64,000 nt of DNA from Taxillus chinensis (GCA_023512835.1 CM042087.1:21023260-21087259), one strand, 5' to 3'; counted from the first letter of the stretch, positions 21,446 to 33,186 are shown. Program-made: numbers and translations. The notes: a model not told the origin generated them from the letters alone.

Positions 21446-22805
21446 TTGGTCTTTGGTAATGCTCAATCTAATGAACTAATTTGTTTTCTGTCCAAAGCTT
21501 CTCCTGACATTAGTTGGTTATGGCACAAGAAATTTGGTCATTTAAACTTTAAGACTATGTCTAAGTTGCCATCTCTTGATTTGGTTGAGGGCTTACCTAA
21601 GCTTGTTTATGAAAAAGGACACCCTTGTAGGGATTGTCAGCTGGGTAAGCAGGTGAAACACTCTTTTAAGAGTGTGGATAAAACCTCAATCACACAACCA
21701 CTTGAACTTCTGCACATACACCTATGTGGACCAATAAATGTGTCTTCATTATCTGATGCACGATACTTCCTTGTGGTAGTAGATGACTATACCAGATATA
21801 CATGGGTTATGTTTCTCAGGAACAAAACTAAAACATTTGAGAATCTTGTTGTACTCTTCAATTGGATAACTAATGTTAAGAGTCTCTCTATTAAATGCAT
21901 TAGAAGCGATCATGGCAAGGAATTTAAATTTTCTGAAATGCTAGAGTTTTGTCTCGAACATGGTATTCAACATAATTTCTCAAGACCTAGAACTCCACAA
22001 CAAAATGGAGTTGCTTGAAAGAAAGAATAAGACTTTAGTTGAAGCAACTAGAACCATGTTGAGAGGAGCTCAATTCCCAAAATCCTTATGGGCTGAAGCC
22101 ATTGCAACTGCTTGCTATGTACAAAATAGAACTCTAATTAACAAACGAGCCATAAAAACACCCTATGAGTTATGGAAGGGAAGGAGACCAAACATTGGTC
22201 ACCTAAGGATCTTTGGGTGTACTTGCTATATTATGAATAATGGCAAGGACTACTTGAATAAGTTTGATGCCAAGTCAGATGATGGGTATCTTGTTGGATA
22301 TTCCATGACTAGCAAGGCTTATCGTGTGTTTAATAGAAGGACTAAAACTATTGAAGAGTCTATTCATGTTTCTTTTGATGAGACTAACCATGGTATGCAG
22401 AAAGGAGAACAAAATGTAAATGAAGTGCAGGATACTATCATAGTAGAAGACCAAGACACAGATAATCCTACAATAACTAAACCTGTGGAAGATTCACCTA
22501 AACCTGAAGACCAAAGAGCTAAACCGGTTGCTGCAGAATCAAATCAAAAATCAATAGAAGGTCATGACCTTAACATTCAACCTGTTCAGTCTCTGTCACC
22601 TCCACCAGCCCAAGAACCTGATATAGAGCAGTTGGGCATTCAACATGAAGAAAGAGAAGACCTTCCGAAGGCAAGGAGAAGGTTAAAGGACCACCCATTT
22701 GAACTAATAATAGGATATCCTACTGCACGGGTCAAAACAAGGGCTGCCACACTTGATGAGAATCTATACATGTGTTTCTTATCACAAGTGGAGCCAAAAA
22801 ATTGA
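21446..22805 (+). pseudogene. Copia S integrase
   Basis: This frame inserts retrotransposon cDNA when intact. The GAG-pre-integrase/zinc part has WLWHKKFGHLN and CRDCQLGKQ (HHCC). In the core, the first catalytic Asp position reads LHIHLCGPI where LHMDLFGP is usual, so Asp is His. The second Asp is present (CIRSDHGKEF), and the Glu region follows PRTPQQNGVA. A one-base shift near 22015 puts the rest in another frame: ERKNKTLVEATRTML, LWAEAIATACYVQNR, PYELWKGRRPNIGHLRIFGC. The C-terminal linker to 22805 is acidic and Pro-rich, as in SIRE-like pol. The His substitution and the shift make it inactive. Confidence 0.85.
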
Positions 22806-23642
22806 TGATGCGGTTTAGGATCACTATTTGATTGATGCTATGCAAGAAGAGCTCAATCGGTTAAAGAGACATAAAGTATGGGAGTTAGTCAATAGGCCTA
22901 GATCACAACAAGTCATTGGTGTGAAATGGATCTTTAGAAATAAACTTGATGCTGATGGTGTTGTGATCGAAACACGGCCAGGCTGGTGGTAAAAGGTTAC
23001 GAGACAAGAAAAAGGAATTGACTATGATGAAACCTTTGCACCAATTGCTAGACTCGAGGCCATCCACATGTTTTTGGCATATGCAGCATTCAAGGACTTC
23101 AAGGTTTACCAAATGGATGTCAAGAGTGCATTCCTTAACGGAGACCTCCAAGAAGAAGTCTATGTTGAACAACCTCCTGGATTTCTAGAGCCAAATCAAG
23201 AACACAAGGTGTACAAACTGAAGAAGGATCTATATGGACTGAAACAAGCTCCAGAGCTTGGTATGAAACGTTGTTAGAGTTCCTAATAAAGAACAAGTTG
23301 AGAAAAGACAAAATTGACCCTACCCTATTTCTCAAGGAAGGAAAAGGATCACCCTTGATTGTTCAGATTTATGTTGATGACATCATCTTCGGATCAAGGG
23401 ACAAAAAGCAGTGTGAAGAATTCTCCCATCTGATGAACAGTGAATATGAAATGAGTATGATGGGAGAACTTTCATTCTTTCTTGGGATGGAGGTCAAGCA
23501 GTTGAAGGATGAGATCTTTATCAGTCAAACCAAATACACTAAGGAGATTCTGAACAAATTCAAGATGACTGATGTGACTCACATGAAAATGCCATTCCTA
23601 CAAATGCCAAATTGGATATGGATGAAGCAGGCAAAGAAGTAG
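22806..23642 (+). pseudogene. Copia S reverse transcriptase
   Basis: RT landmarks in order: [75 protein letters not shown] and [14 protein letters not shown]. After a frame change at about 23265 come IYVDDIIFGSRD (catalytic YVDD intact), GELSFFLGMEVKQ and ISQTKYTKEILNKF. Breaks lie near 22820, 22985 and 23265. This is a standard RVT_2 (copia) domain, full length but disrupted by frameshifts and stops. Confidence 0.9.
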
Positions 23643-24285
23643 ATATCACATAATACAGAAGCATGATTGGATCTTTGTTGTATCTCATAGCAAGCAGACC
23701 TGATATAATGTTTGCAACATGTATCTGTGCAAGATACCAAGCAAATCCCAAGGAGTCTCATATGTCTCATGTCAAAAGGATTATTCGGTATCTCAAGGGA
23801 ACTGAAAATTTGGGACTTTGGTACCAAAAGGAGTCTGAATTTAAACCGAGAGGCTTTTCGGATGCAGATTTTCCTGGGCTGCAGGATTGATAGGAAGAGC
23901 ACAAGTGGAACATGCCAACTACTTGGCAACAGACTTGTATCCTGGTTCAGCAAGAAACAGGATTCAGTTTCAACTTCAACAACTGAAGCTGAATATATTG
24001 CTGCAGAAAGTTGCTGTGCTCAGTTGCTTTGGATGGCCAGTCAACTTTCAGACTATGGATTTAACTTGAAGGCTATGCTACTATATTGTGACAATACAAG
24101 CGTCATTACAATTTCCAACAATCCAGTCATCACTTCATATGTGACCATGTGCTGAAGAAGGACCTTTCCCTTGAGTATATATCCACTGATGACTAGCTTG
24201 CCGGCATATTCACCAAACTACTACACGAAGCCAGGTTCAATGAACTTCTGACAAAACTCGGCATGCTAGATTTAACTCCATAATT
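23643..24285 (+). pseudogene. Copia S RNase H and pol C-terminus
   Basis: The connection and RNase H parts contain MIGSLLYLIASRPDIMFA, HVKRIIRYLKGTENLGLWY and FSDADFPGL (catalytic Asp). A shift near 23885 leads to RKSTSGTCQLLGNRLVSWFS, STTEAEYIAAESCCAQLLW (catalytic Glu) and YCDNTSVITISNNP (catalytic Asp). It ends near 24285 with LTKLGMLDLTP. All expected acidic residues can be read across the frames; at least two shifts break the protein. Confidence 0.85.
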
Positions 24286-25589
24286 CTTAAGTGCATGTCC
24301 TGTGTTTCATTTCAAACTAAGTACCTGTGCATAAACATAAGGATGACACTGTTAATGAATGGTTATCTCTCCATGAAAATTAGTAGTGTCTAAGTGTAAT
24401 TCATACATTTCTACTGTGACTAATTGAGAAATGACATGGATGAAACTTGCTACCTCTGAACCTGGTATAAGTCTTTTGTGCAACCTATCATGATTCTGGA
24501 AGTCATGAGTGTAATGAGTGCATTTCCCCCATAACCATCAAATGATATTCCCATTATATGTTCTTCTTCTTTTGAGTGAATATCGCCTGTGTGGCATTCA
24601 TTAACTAGCAGGAACTTTAGTATCTCATGGTACTATTGGCTTGCACGGAAATGATCTTCAATGATTTAATGCTCTAAGGATGATTGAGACTGTAGAACTT
24701 GAGAATCATAAAAAGCCTATTACTCAAAAAGAGACAATACCTTTCAATGGAAAAAGGTAAGGTGAAAAAGGCAAAAAGAGACTATAAAATAGATTGCCTA
24801 TCTTAGGGGGAGTCCTCACTACTACCCTCAAATGTGTCTCCTTTAGAGGTATAATTGGAGTTCAAACTATACGATCATCTGATATCCAAAAGAAACTGTG
24901 TTGAGCTCTGTCACAATGAAAAGGTTCATCAATTAGAACTGAAAATGCGTGCGCTACAAAGAAAAAGGGGCAGCTCACACAGACAATATGAATGATCAAC
25001 CTCCAAACTCTATACATGTACTGTGTTGTAAGTTAGACATTGATAGAGTGTGTGTTCTGATTCTCAATTGGACAATCTTGTCTCTCATCATCTATGCTGA
25101 ACTGAAAATCATTGTTAGATCAGGGTTTGTGGTTAGATTTGGTTGACCATGAGTATACCAAACAGTGTAATCCTAGTTCCTGAATCATACTCACATGCTG
25201 ATCCGAGAGTGAGAGAGTGAGGCCTTCACTGAGTGAGTTTTGCTTATATGTGAGTTGACTGTCGAATTCATGACTGGGTTGGTGAAATGAACTAACTATG
25301 GTTTACTTGATGCTATGTTGACATTGTGATCAATGTCCTACATAAAGAATTGAATGATGAAGCACTTAGTCATTTCCAAGCTTAATAGAAAGAAAAATGG
25401 TCGTCAAACAGTAGTCATACATGTAAACTAGGTATTTCAGTTGTGAGAAGTCAAGCTCTGAACATGTACTCAAAATTCCATTTACAGCACTGTTCATCAT
25501 GCATGTTTTTATGAGATATCATATAAGTCACATTCGTGTTGATAAGTGTTAAAAAAGTCCAAAGGAATCTGCCACTGTTGCTGAATCGT
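24286..25589 (+). other. Spacer between pol and the third ORF of copia S
   Basis: I see no gene in this stretch. It holds a G-rich purine tract (TTAGGGGGAGTCC, about 24804-24816) resembling an internal polypurine tract after pol. The short frames are not conserved-looking. Confidence 0.5.
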
Positions 25590-26071
25590 AGTCGATCATG
25601 AAGCACAAAGCATCGAAGAACTACTGCCTCGAAGACTGCTTCTTCGTAGCCTCGAAGCTCGGAGACTCTCTACACAGCTTCGTAGGGTCACAGTCCTAAG
25701 GGTCGAAGCTTAATGGATTTGGCTCCCTTACTACTCAAGCATTGAAGACATGTAAGCATGCTACTGTGCACTTAAAATTCAAAATACACTGACACAAGGG
25801 GTGACATGCACTCATTGCTTGAGTACTCCAACGGGTGGATCCGGAAGATAAAGAGACGGGTCAGAGAAAAGGACACGGACGCTGAAGACGAACCGACGAG
25901 TATGTGACTTCTACGATACACTTCCCACCTCATATATAAGTCATTGATAGAGATGGAGCCCAGAGGTACATTCTTCGTTTTCACACTCGAACCCTAACCC
26001 TAAGCACTCCCTCTCTATCTTTCTTCGATCCCTGTTCTCTCTCTCTCTCTCTCCTCTGACCACCTTCGAAT
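25590..26071 (+). promoter_or_regulatory. Candidate internal promoter and leader before the third ORF of S
   Basis: A short TCGAAG-type array (about 25590-25710, like those in the LTRs) is followed by a TATA-like CATATATAAG (25931-25940). An ACCCTAACCCTAAG telomere-box-like motif comes next (25991-26004), then a pyrimidine-rich CT leader (26036-26054), and ATG at 26072. This is the layout of a plant gene promoter plus 5' leader. It is inference from motif order only. Confidence 0.4.
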
Positions 26072-27846
26072 ATGAGTGTCTCTTTCTCTCTCTATAACCT
26101 CTATAGCAGGTCTCATCTCATCGATGGCAAAAGGTCTAGGTGAAATCATCCTTGGTTTCATTGTCAACTTGGAAGCCATAGGCGACATGAAGGTCAGCTA
26201 TGATAATGTTGGGGTTGCATCCGTATACTCAAGGATGCATGATATACTAGTGGAAGACGTCTCGTAGTTTCATGAGACTTTCGTGATCTCTGGAGACAAC
26301 CTGGTGGGAACAGTACAAGGAATGGAGATTCGGGTCTCTGCCGAAACGCTTCGAAATGCACTTCCACTCCTTAAAGGTAACTTTGAACCTCTACCCAGTC
26401 TCTCCAGAGAAGAGTGTAAGTCTTTTCTGGGGTATTCCAACCCTGGAAAGCAAGGTCGAGGAGCCCTGAAGATTGGGTTCTCCGGTCAGGCATTGGTGAC
26501 TCTCATAGTCACTAGACAGTTCCTAATGTGCAAGAAGACTACTCATGATTCTACAAGCCATGAGCAGATGAAGATCATGTGTAGTGTACTTCAAGGGAAA
26601 AGAATAGACTGGGGAGCTCAACTACACAACATGATCAAGAGCATGAAGGGGCACTTTGGATTGGTTCTTACCAAAATCCTAAGGTTCCTTCACCCTGATG
26701 TATTCAATCACTGACCCATGGTGCCACTACCGACCAAGTTTATCTTCAAGAGCATATACGAGGATGGCCGGCTAGAAATCAAGCCTATGAAAAGGCCTGG
26801 GTCGAGTGTGAGAAGTCTCACTGAGGACACTGCAAGTTCAGTTAGAGCCCCAACTCCTAGACCACGCCAAGCGGCACCTGTTCCCCAGACTTCTCTAGCA
26901 TCCTCTATGTCTACTGCAACGGCCCATATAGCTGAAGTGGTGGAGAATATTGTCAGAACCTATCTCCCCACTGACCTTACACCAAAGGAAGCTCAACCTA
27001 TTGATAGGCCCAGTGATACTGCAAAGGTAAGAGAGCCTGCAATCGGAGGGTAGTGACCGGTATAGGAAGCCCCGAGAGGTTAGGGGTACAGCACGTGTTC
27101 TATTAAGTTCTCTTGCGGAGTCCGAGCTAGAAGACTTTTATGTTGAGTATGCCAAGGCTCATATGACCCCCTACTGATTTGAGGAAGCCATGGATTGCCT
27201 TTGGCAAGCGGATGGTAGATAGAGACCATCCGATCGGTTGGTTGGTAGAGCAGGGTCTTGTGAGGAGAGACCCAGGTGGAAGTTGTTTCAATGGTTGCCC
27301 CATCTTCCATCATGGTGGACACACCTATCCCATCAGCTCCCCATGATGTAACAATAGATTCAGCGGTTGAGGTGGAGGAAGCAGAAGAAGCATGAGAAGC
27401 ACTTTGAGTGAGGCAAGTGGCTCGACGTGACGACACCACGGGGTTTTGTACCTGTGGATGGCTCTAAGATGGCCACACCACCTGCACCGCTAACTCATCA
27501 AGTGGCCACTCAGGTGAGTGAGGATTCAGCAGCCCATATCCCAATGGCTATTCCATTGACGGCTGCATCTCACTCCCGTTCCCTGACGGCTGAAGAGGTA
27601 GATCTTCTTGCTACCAAAGTCCTTGAGAAACTGATTTCCTCGGGTATCCTTAAAGCATTAGTATCTCAAGCTTTTGAAGAACGACTTGCTGCGGTGGAGT
27701 CAGGCATGGAAGAGGTACGAACTCAAGTAGAACTATTTGACCGTACCCTAGACAAGGTGCAACAAGAGATGACGTCTCTCACACGTGTAAACTCCGATGG
27801 GTTCGGACATCCGGAGGAACACCGTGAAGACATAAAAGGTGCTTAA
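26072..27846 (+). pseudogene. Envelope-like N-part of the third ORF of copia S
   Basis: I recognise the arrangement rather than a close family. The readable frames carry SMAKGLGEIILGFIVNLEAI, then GDNLVGTVQGMEIRVSAETL with LSREECKSFLGYSNPG (26283-26714). This resembles the plant-transposon/envelope-like domain of SIRE and Athila third ORFs (compare 51600-52330). A Pro/Thr/Ser-rich linker follows. Then comes a predicted coiled coil (about 27590-27800) with LATKVLEKLISSGILKALV and ERLAAVESGMEEVRTQVELF. No signal peptide or membrane segment is evident. Stops at about 26265 and 26713 and a reversed or degraded patch around 27050-27430 interrupt it. Confidence 0.5.
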
Positions 27847-28339
27847 CAGAGGCAATACCAAGGTCTTACTACAACCTTAGGGGCCATCCTCTCCGAATGC
27901 CATCGCCTTGCCAGGTGGGGAGATAGCTCTAATCGCCAAAGACCCACACAAGCTCCCCACAAACGATCCCGCACTTGAACAAGTTGAATATCCTACACAA
28001 TCAGCAGAGCCTACTCTAAGTAATTCACCACCTCCACCCATAGCCACTTACTCCTGTGGTCGAAAGCGTGCACACGGAACCACTATACTCACCAGACTCT
28101 AATGATGGTGATGATGTGCCCATTAGGACACACATGAAGGAGCATCCTATCGCTCCAGGCCAAACTTCATCCTCCACTCGGCCTGGTCCCTCCATGACCC
28201 ATCCAAGTCTGGTCGAGTACTCTATGCCAGCTTCACCCACTAAACTAGCTGCTACCTCCACCACAACAATGATGGTATGATCACAGCCTTGTCACCACCG
28301 GAGCCGGCCAACTGAACTTGCCGCTTTCAATCGCTATGT

Positions 28340-29056
28340 TACCTGGGGGACACCACCGCATGGACATGTGGCTACGAAGCATTCTTCACTGGACTTGACC
28401 TATGTCGTTTACTCCACGATGGTGAAGAAATGGATAATATTGAGATGTCACGGTTCATCTTTGCCCAAAAAGTCCCATACGGACAAGCTTCCTCTCCATA
28501 TCCGCCGAGATACCCATGTGGAACTCGTTTGCCTATTATGCAGGCTCGGCTCATTGATGATGCCTCAATGATCGAGTTTATTCAGGGTCGCAGATATGAG
28601 AACTCCTTTTGTCCATGGAATGAGGTCGACCATGTGCTCATCGCCTACCTGTCAACATCCCCACACTAGTTTTTTCTCGATATCGATTTCAAGAACCAGA
28701 GGATCGTCATCTTTGACTCCAAGCCTACTATTCTACTACTCCATCGGTGGGAACAACTCCGTGAATTCAATCGCATCCTCACGCGTGTCATGCAGGGACA
28801 TTCGCATGGGTGTGGTGGCTATCATCTTTCAAAACCGATGGAGATTACTCGAGTCAAGCAAGGCGTTCCTGCTCAGGATGATGCTCATAGCTGTGGTTTC
28901 TATGTATGCCACTATATTCGCATCCTGGCCACCACTGGCTTCCCTCCCCTCGTGCCTGAACTCGATCGTGTGAGCAGTCGAGCCACCTCGTTACATTTGA
29001 CTACTGCTCATCTTCTGCGCGAGCAAGCCACTGTTTTTCGTTTACGCAAAGTGTAA
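28340..29056 (+). pseudogene. Ulp1/C48-type cysteine protease domain, C-terminal part of the third ORF of copia S
   Basis: One frame runs from about 28340 to TAA 29054-29056 with a single internal stop (TAG near 28669). Landmarks in order: FFTGLDLCRLLHDGEEMDN, WNEVDHVLIAYLSTSPH with the stop directly after the His where the family has His-Trp, FFLDIDFKNQRIVIFDSKP (catalytic Asp), and VPAQDDAHSCGFYVCHYIRI (oxyanion Gln and catalytic Cys-Gly). So His, Asp, Gln and Cys are all present in the right order. Such enzymes cleave SUMO-like modifiers. Here the domain follows a coiled coil and precedes the 3' UTR, so it is part of the element. The TGG-to-TAG type break makes it a pseudogene. Other C48-like proteases are possible; an envelope protein is not. 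Confidence 0.7.
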
Positions 29057-29465
29057 ATTATTCGACTTTAAACTATAACTATCTTGTACTCTATTTAATT
29101 ATACACTGCTCTTCTTATTTCCTCTTTCTGTGTACTTTCTTTCTCTCAGTTACTTCTTGTTTATCTCTTTCTTATGCTGCCTACAATCCTCTACTTTTTT
29201 ATGTTTCTCCCATGTGTTCTGGTGCTTGTTCCTCACCCCAAAAAGGGGGAGTGTATCTCAGGGGGAGCAAGGTCGTAGGAGGAGTTATCTTCGAAGGGAG
29301 GCAGCTACGACGCTTCATGACTATAGGAGAGAGGAGTGTGCATTTTCTTACTTTTAATCTCCCCAAATTTTTATCATGCAAAGAGATTTATCTGTTAACT
29401 TTAAACTGCCCATCAAACTCGTAGTCTCAAACTTCATGTTTTTCACCCGTTGTCAGCTTACATTA

Positions 29466-29478
29466 AATAGGGGAAGAT
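29466..29478 (+). other. Polypurine tract of copia S
   Basis: AATAGGGGAAGAT lies immediately before the 3' LTR start TGTTGGAAAT at 29479. It primes plus-strand cDNA synthesis. The matching tract of S2 is at 3073-3088 on the minus strand. Confidence 0.8.
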
Positions 29479-29789
29479 TGTTGGAAATATAAGATTTGAT
29501 GAAGCTGCCAAAATATAGTCTAAGTCTGGAGACTCGAAGATTCAAAGGTCGTAGGGTCGAAGAGTCGAAGTTCATAGAAATAGACCTATCACAGGACATA
29601 TTGGCGAGAGGCTCATAGACTCGTAAGGTCTGGTCACTCGAAGTAAAAATATGATGAGAACACGCTACGACTCGTAGATCCAGGGTCGAAGGTCATAGAG
29701 TCGAAGTGTGGAAATGAGAGAGTTACCGCAAGCGTAAATAAATTCGGAGACTAGTAGAGTGAAAGAATTCTAAAGAACAAGAACCAACC
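29479..29789 (+). repeat. First 311 bases of the 3' LTR of copia S
   Basis: It aligns with 4463-4780 (for example TTTGATGAAGCTGCCAAAAT and AAGCGTAAATAAATTC). It ends abruptly at CAACC (29785-29789), where chromovirus A starts with TGTAATGACC. CAACC is the candidate left target-site copy. Confidence 0.85.
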
Positions 29790-30196
29790 TGTAATGACCC
29801 GTATTTTGCGGTGTGAGGAGTTAGTCTCGGTTTTGCCTTTTTGGGTGGAAATTGTTGGGTTTTAGGGAGTTTTATTTCCACACACTTTGGCTAAATCATC
29901 TCGTATGTTGATAAGCAAGCAAGAGGCAAAGTTTGAGCCCAATAGAGAGTGCCCGTGAGAATACACATGAGAATGGCTTTTCACGTGTAGTGATATTTTT
30001 GCATGGGAGCCTTCCTAATATTGTTCCAAGGCTTGTGGCAAAATTCTAGAGCATTTGGAGGTGCCCGTGAGAAAGGCCTTTCTCACGTGCGGCCCTCCAT
30101 TACCCTTGTTTTGTTGTTCGATACTCTTTTGCTAAAGGACCATGGTGAAATTATGAGTATTTTGTCCTATGTGGTTGCAAAAAGGTTGTAGTCTGT

Positions 30197-30278
30197 CATC
30201 AAAACTATGTCATTTTGATGTTGGGATTCATTTAATCAAAATGACGTCGTTTTGGGGTGTGGAGGTGTCTATATAAAG
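30197..30278 (+). promoter_or_regulatory. Core promoter of the LTR of A
   Basis: Two decayed copies of the ACGT palindrome (30197-30218 and 30235-30256, the second with GACGTCGTTTT) precede GTCTATATAAAG (30267-30278). A transcribed leader with a GA repeat follows. The layout matches the B and L1 LTRs. Confidence 0.6.
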
Positions 30279-30334
30279 AGGTGAAGGCTCCTTGTTTTAG
30301 GTTTAGGGTTCCCTTCTTTAGCCGCTGCAGCCGT

Positions 30335-30369
<35 letters not shown>

Positions 30370-30860
30370 AAGAAGAGTTTCTGGTCGTGGTTGCTGTGGA
30401 GGTGTTTCCGTGGGCGGACGGCGTTTGGCGTGGAGGCTAAGGCGTGAAGGAATCTATTGAGGTAAGGGTTCTGTCTCCTTGTACTTAATCCGGGGTTAGA
30501 CCCCATGGTTAATGAACTATTGGATATCGTTATTGTTGTTATATTATTTATACGTAAATTCATATACGTGTGACCTCCTATATGAATGTTGGCCTTCAAT
30601 GGCGTCTTGGTGTGATTTCGACGTTGGGTGGGCGGTGTATGTTAAATGTTCGATAAAATGCCTTGTGTGAATATGTCGTGTGAATATGCCTAGTACTGTT
30701 TGATAATATGCCAGGTATGGGCTGGATTTGTGAGTTTGTAAAGGTGTGCATGCTAAGTATTTGGTTTTATGCCTGAGTGGTTGGGTTTGTGCATTGGTGA
30801 ATGTATGCCTACTAAGTGTTTGGTTTTATGCCTGAGTGGCTATGTGTACTATGTTTTGTG

Positions 30861-31040
30861 AAACCCAGTGGTCGTGGAAGCTCGAGATCGCTCTTGGAAC
30901 CCGGTGGTTGTGGAAGCCCGGGATCGCTCTTGGAACCCGGTGGCTATGGAAGCTCGGGACTGTTCTTGGAACCCGGTGGCTGTGGAAGCCTGGGGATCGC
31001 TCTTGGAACCCGATGGCTATGGAAGCCCGGGACTGTTCAT
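30861..31040 (+). repeat. LTR minisatellite, about 36-bp unit, five copies
   Basis: The unit is approximately AACCCGGTGGCTATGGAAG plus CCCGGGACTGTTCTTGG. Copies differ by a few bases. Because the unit is close to a multiple of three, it opens several overlapping reading frames, which are artefacts. Confidence 0.85.
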
Positions 31041-31541
31041 GTCTAGCCTTTGTGTGGTCGTGGAAATGACTCGTATTTGCTAATATGGCTTGTTAATATA
31101 TCTGTTGAAATAATTGTATCACGACACCGCACTTGTACACATGGCATGTTGATGCTAGGAGCATGGGATGGGTTGGGGAGACATGATCCCTACTAAGCTA
31201 TGGTTGCTCACCCCTCCTACCGGGTTGTTTTCTTTACAGGGACCTACATGCGTTAGGTGGGAACACCAAGGTGGAATGCTTGTGGCTTGCTTATTGTTAT
31301 TTGAGTTTTGTTATTTTTGTGTGAGCTTTGTAACCCCGGTGGGGAGATATTGTAATGAGGAGTTTAATGTAACAAAAGCATGTTTGGACACGGTTGTAAT
31401 GTTTGAACTTAATAAATATATGATTTGTCTCTGAATATAAAATGTGAATTGTATGTTGTATTCTAACCCCTTTGTCCAAACTCGGTAAAGGGAGGGTCAC
31501 GTCCCGGTCTCCTCGGGTTGGAAATCCGGGGCGTGACAATA

Positions 31542-31556
31542 TGGTATCGAGCATGG
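31542..31556 (+). other. Primer-binding site of chromovirus A
   Basis: TGGTATCGAGCATGG corresponds to TGGTATCAGAGCATGG in element B with one base deleted. It is complementary to the initiator-Met tRNA 3' end and lies three bases after the LTR. Confidence 0.8.
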
Positions 31557-32025
31557 TCTAGTTGGCCTACGGTAGTGGGCGGACTTGGTTATCTTGAGTC
31601 CTTTGGAGGAGCCTGGAGGGACATGCCTGATCAACATGGTCCCCTTTGAGCCTCTAAGGTGTATTTGGGGTAGGCCAGTCTTGTGGTAGGGTTTGCATGC
31701 ATGGGCATTAGGGCACTAGTTGCATTTGCTTATGTGTGTTTATGTGGATGCTTGTACATGTCGAAAACAAAAAAAAATGCTATGTGTAATGTGGATTGAA
31801 TCGTGACAATGTGAAATATGATTAAGTGTGAAATATTAAATTTGGTTTTTTCTTGTTTATATGCGTTATGTGCAATGTGGATTGAACGGTGTAATGTGGA
31901 TTAAGGCAAAGAATGTAATGCTATATGACAGTTGTAGTAGAATTGTTAAGTGGGGTAGAGGTAATGTCGCGCGATAATTAGTGAATGCGATTTGACGAAT
32001 ATCTTTCTTACTTCGTGTAGTAAGA

Positions 32026-32612
32026 ATGCCACCGAGGAGAGTGACACGCGCGTCCGGGGCAATGCCGATGAGTCATCTTGCCCATGAGGGTCTGGGTGCG
32101 GGGCAGTCCCACTGGAGGACATGCGCCGTTCTCTGGCGTAGGCCGCGAGAGGGCATCCGACTGGAAGTCCAGGAGGCGAGGGAAGGTATCCGGCAAGAAG
32201 TTCGGGAGGAGGTGTGCCGTGAGATGGCGGCACAATAGGTGGTGCCACCACCACCGCCACCACCAAGTGGGGGAGTTACCTCATGAGCACGAGAGTTCAC
32301 CGGGCAGCGTACCGATTCGTGCGAGAGGATGACGTGGTGACACGGTTTCGAAAGGAACAACCTCCAAGGTTCAAGGGAGAAGGGGATCCTGTGGTAGGCG
32401 AGCGGTGGTTGAGACAGATCGAGCATATATTTTCCTTTCTCGTACCCCGGGAGGAGGATAAGGTGAGACCGGCCATTCGGCGGCTAGAGGGGAATGCTCG
32501 GAGTGGTGGTTGAGTGTCACGGGGAGCCGTGCGGTGCGGTTCATGCTTTGGGAGGAGTATTTACTGCTCTTCCGTGACGAGTTCTTCCCTGGAGTCTTTG
32601 AGGTGGCGAGAA
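32026..32612 (+). pseudogene. Chromovirus A gag, N-terminal part
   Basis: It starts at ATG 32026 (MPPRRVTRASG), the same start as the gag of element B at 57382. Frame breaks occur near 32060, 32237 and 32512. The recognisable capsid part is FVREDDVVTRFRKEQPPRF, KGEGDPVVGERWLRQIEHIF and SFLVPREEDKVRPA. The reading is cut at 32612 by solo LTR L1, and the next gag codons resume at 36114. The 31557-32025 leader holds no gene. Confidence 0.75.
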
Positions 32613-33177
32613 TATAAGGGCCCGTACCTTGCGTTAGTCACAGTTTTGCCGTCTGAGTAGAGTTTTTCTAGATTTTGACCTAGTGAATGGACTCCAATGA
32701 ATTCACGTGCAAAAGGAAAGATGCTTAGAATGATGTCCTCTATCTACCACGAAGTTTCCAGGCCAAACGGATGTGTATGTGAGGTGCACGTGAAATGGGT
32801 CCATTTCACGTGCAAGTGTGGTTGTCTTCTACATGATGCAAGGAGGCTAGGGGTGAAGTTTTAGCGTATTTGGAGTGCATTTGGAGTTGCACGTGAATTG
32901 GGGAATTCACGTGCAAATTGGCGTGCGAGCATGTTTTTGCATGGTTACCTTGGTTTTGTCATTCTAATCATCTTTTCCCAAAGGACCATGTTGGAATTGT
33001 GACTATTTTGGTGTGTATGGGTGTGGGAAGGTCATAGCTTGTTCCATCAAAACTACGTCGTTTTGATGCTGGGATTCACTTAATCAAAACTACGTCGTTT
33101 TGATGTTGTGTTGTCTATATAAGGAGGAGAAGCCCCTCTATTTTAGGGTTAGGGTTTGTTGCTCCACCAGCCGTCGG

Positions 33178-33186
<9 letters not shown>

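Larger units (their letters stand above)
4463..29789 (+). mobile_element. SIRE/Maximus-like Ty1/copia retrotransposon (S), heavily interrupted
   Basis: Order of parts: 5' LTR (4463-18417, split by two insertions), Met-type PBS (18420), gag, protease, integrase, RT, RNase H (to about 24285), a long spacer, a third ORF (26072-29056), polypurine tract (29466-29478) and the first 311 bases of the 3' LTR (29479-29789). The integrase-before-RT order defines Ty1/copia. A roughly 2-kb LTR and an envelope-like third ORF are traits of the SIRE/Maximus lineage. Removing the insertions leaves a 5' LTR of about 1.95 kb, close to the 2.03 kb of the S2 LTR. The 3' LTR is cut by chromovirus A. Multiple frameshifts make it non-autonomous now. 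Confidence 0.8.
29790..31538 (+). repeat. 5' LTR of chromovirus A
   Basis: A 1.75-kb LTR. It starts TGTAATGACCCGTATTTTGC and ends GGGGCGTGACA, followed by a Met-type PBS. Contents: a hairpin CCGTGAGAAAGG/CCTTTCTCACG near 30063, two degenerate ACGT palindromes and a TATA box (30197-30278), a GA microsatellite (30339-30366), and a five-unit minisatellite (30861-31040). A GCTCACCCCTCC block (about 31209) is shared with all chromovirus LTRs here. Confidence 0.85.

Noticed and set aside
25991..26004. Telomeric repeat
   Set aside because: Only two CCCTAA units; fits a promoter telo-box better than an interstitial telomere.
27080..27439. Minus-strand gene in the third ORF region
   Set aside because: Ser/Thr-rich shadow frame; the plus strand continues the third-ORF sequence with damage.
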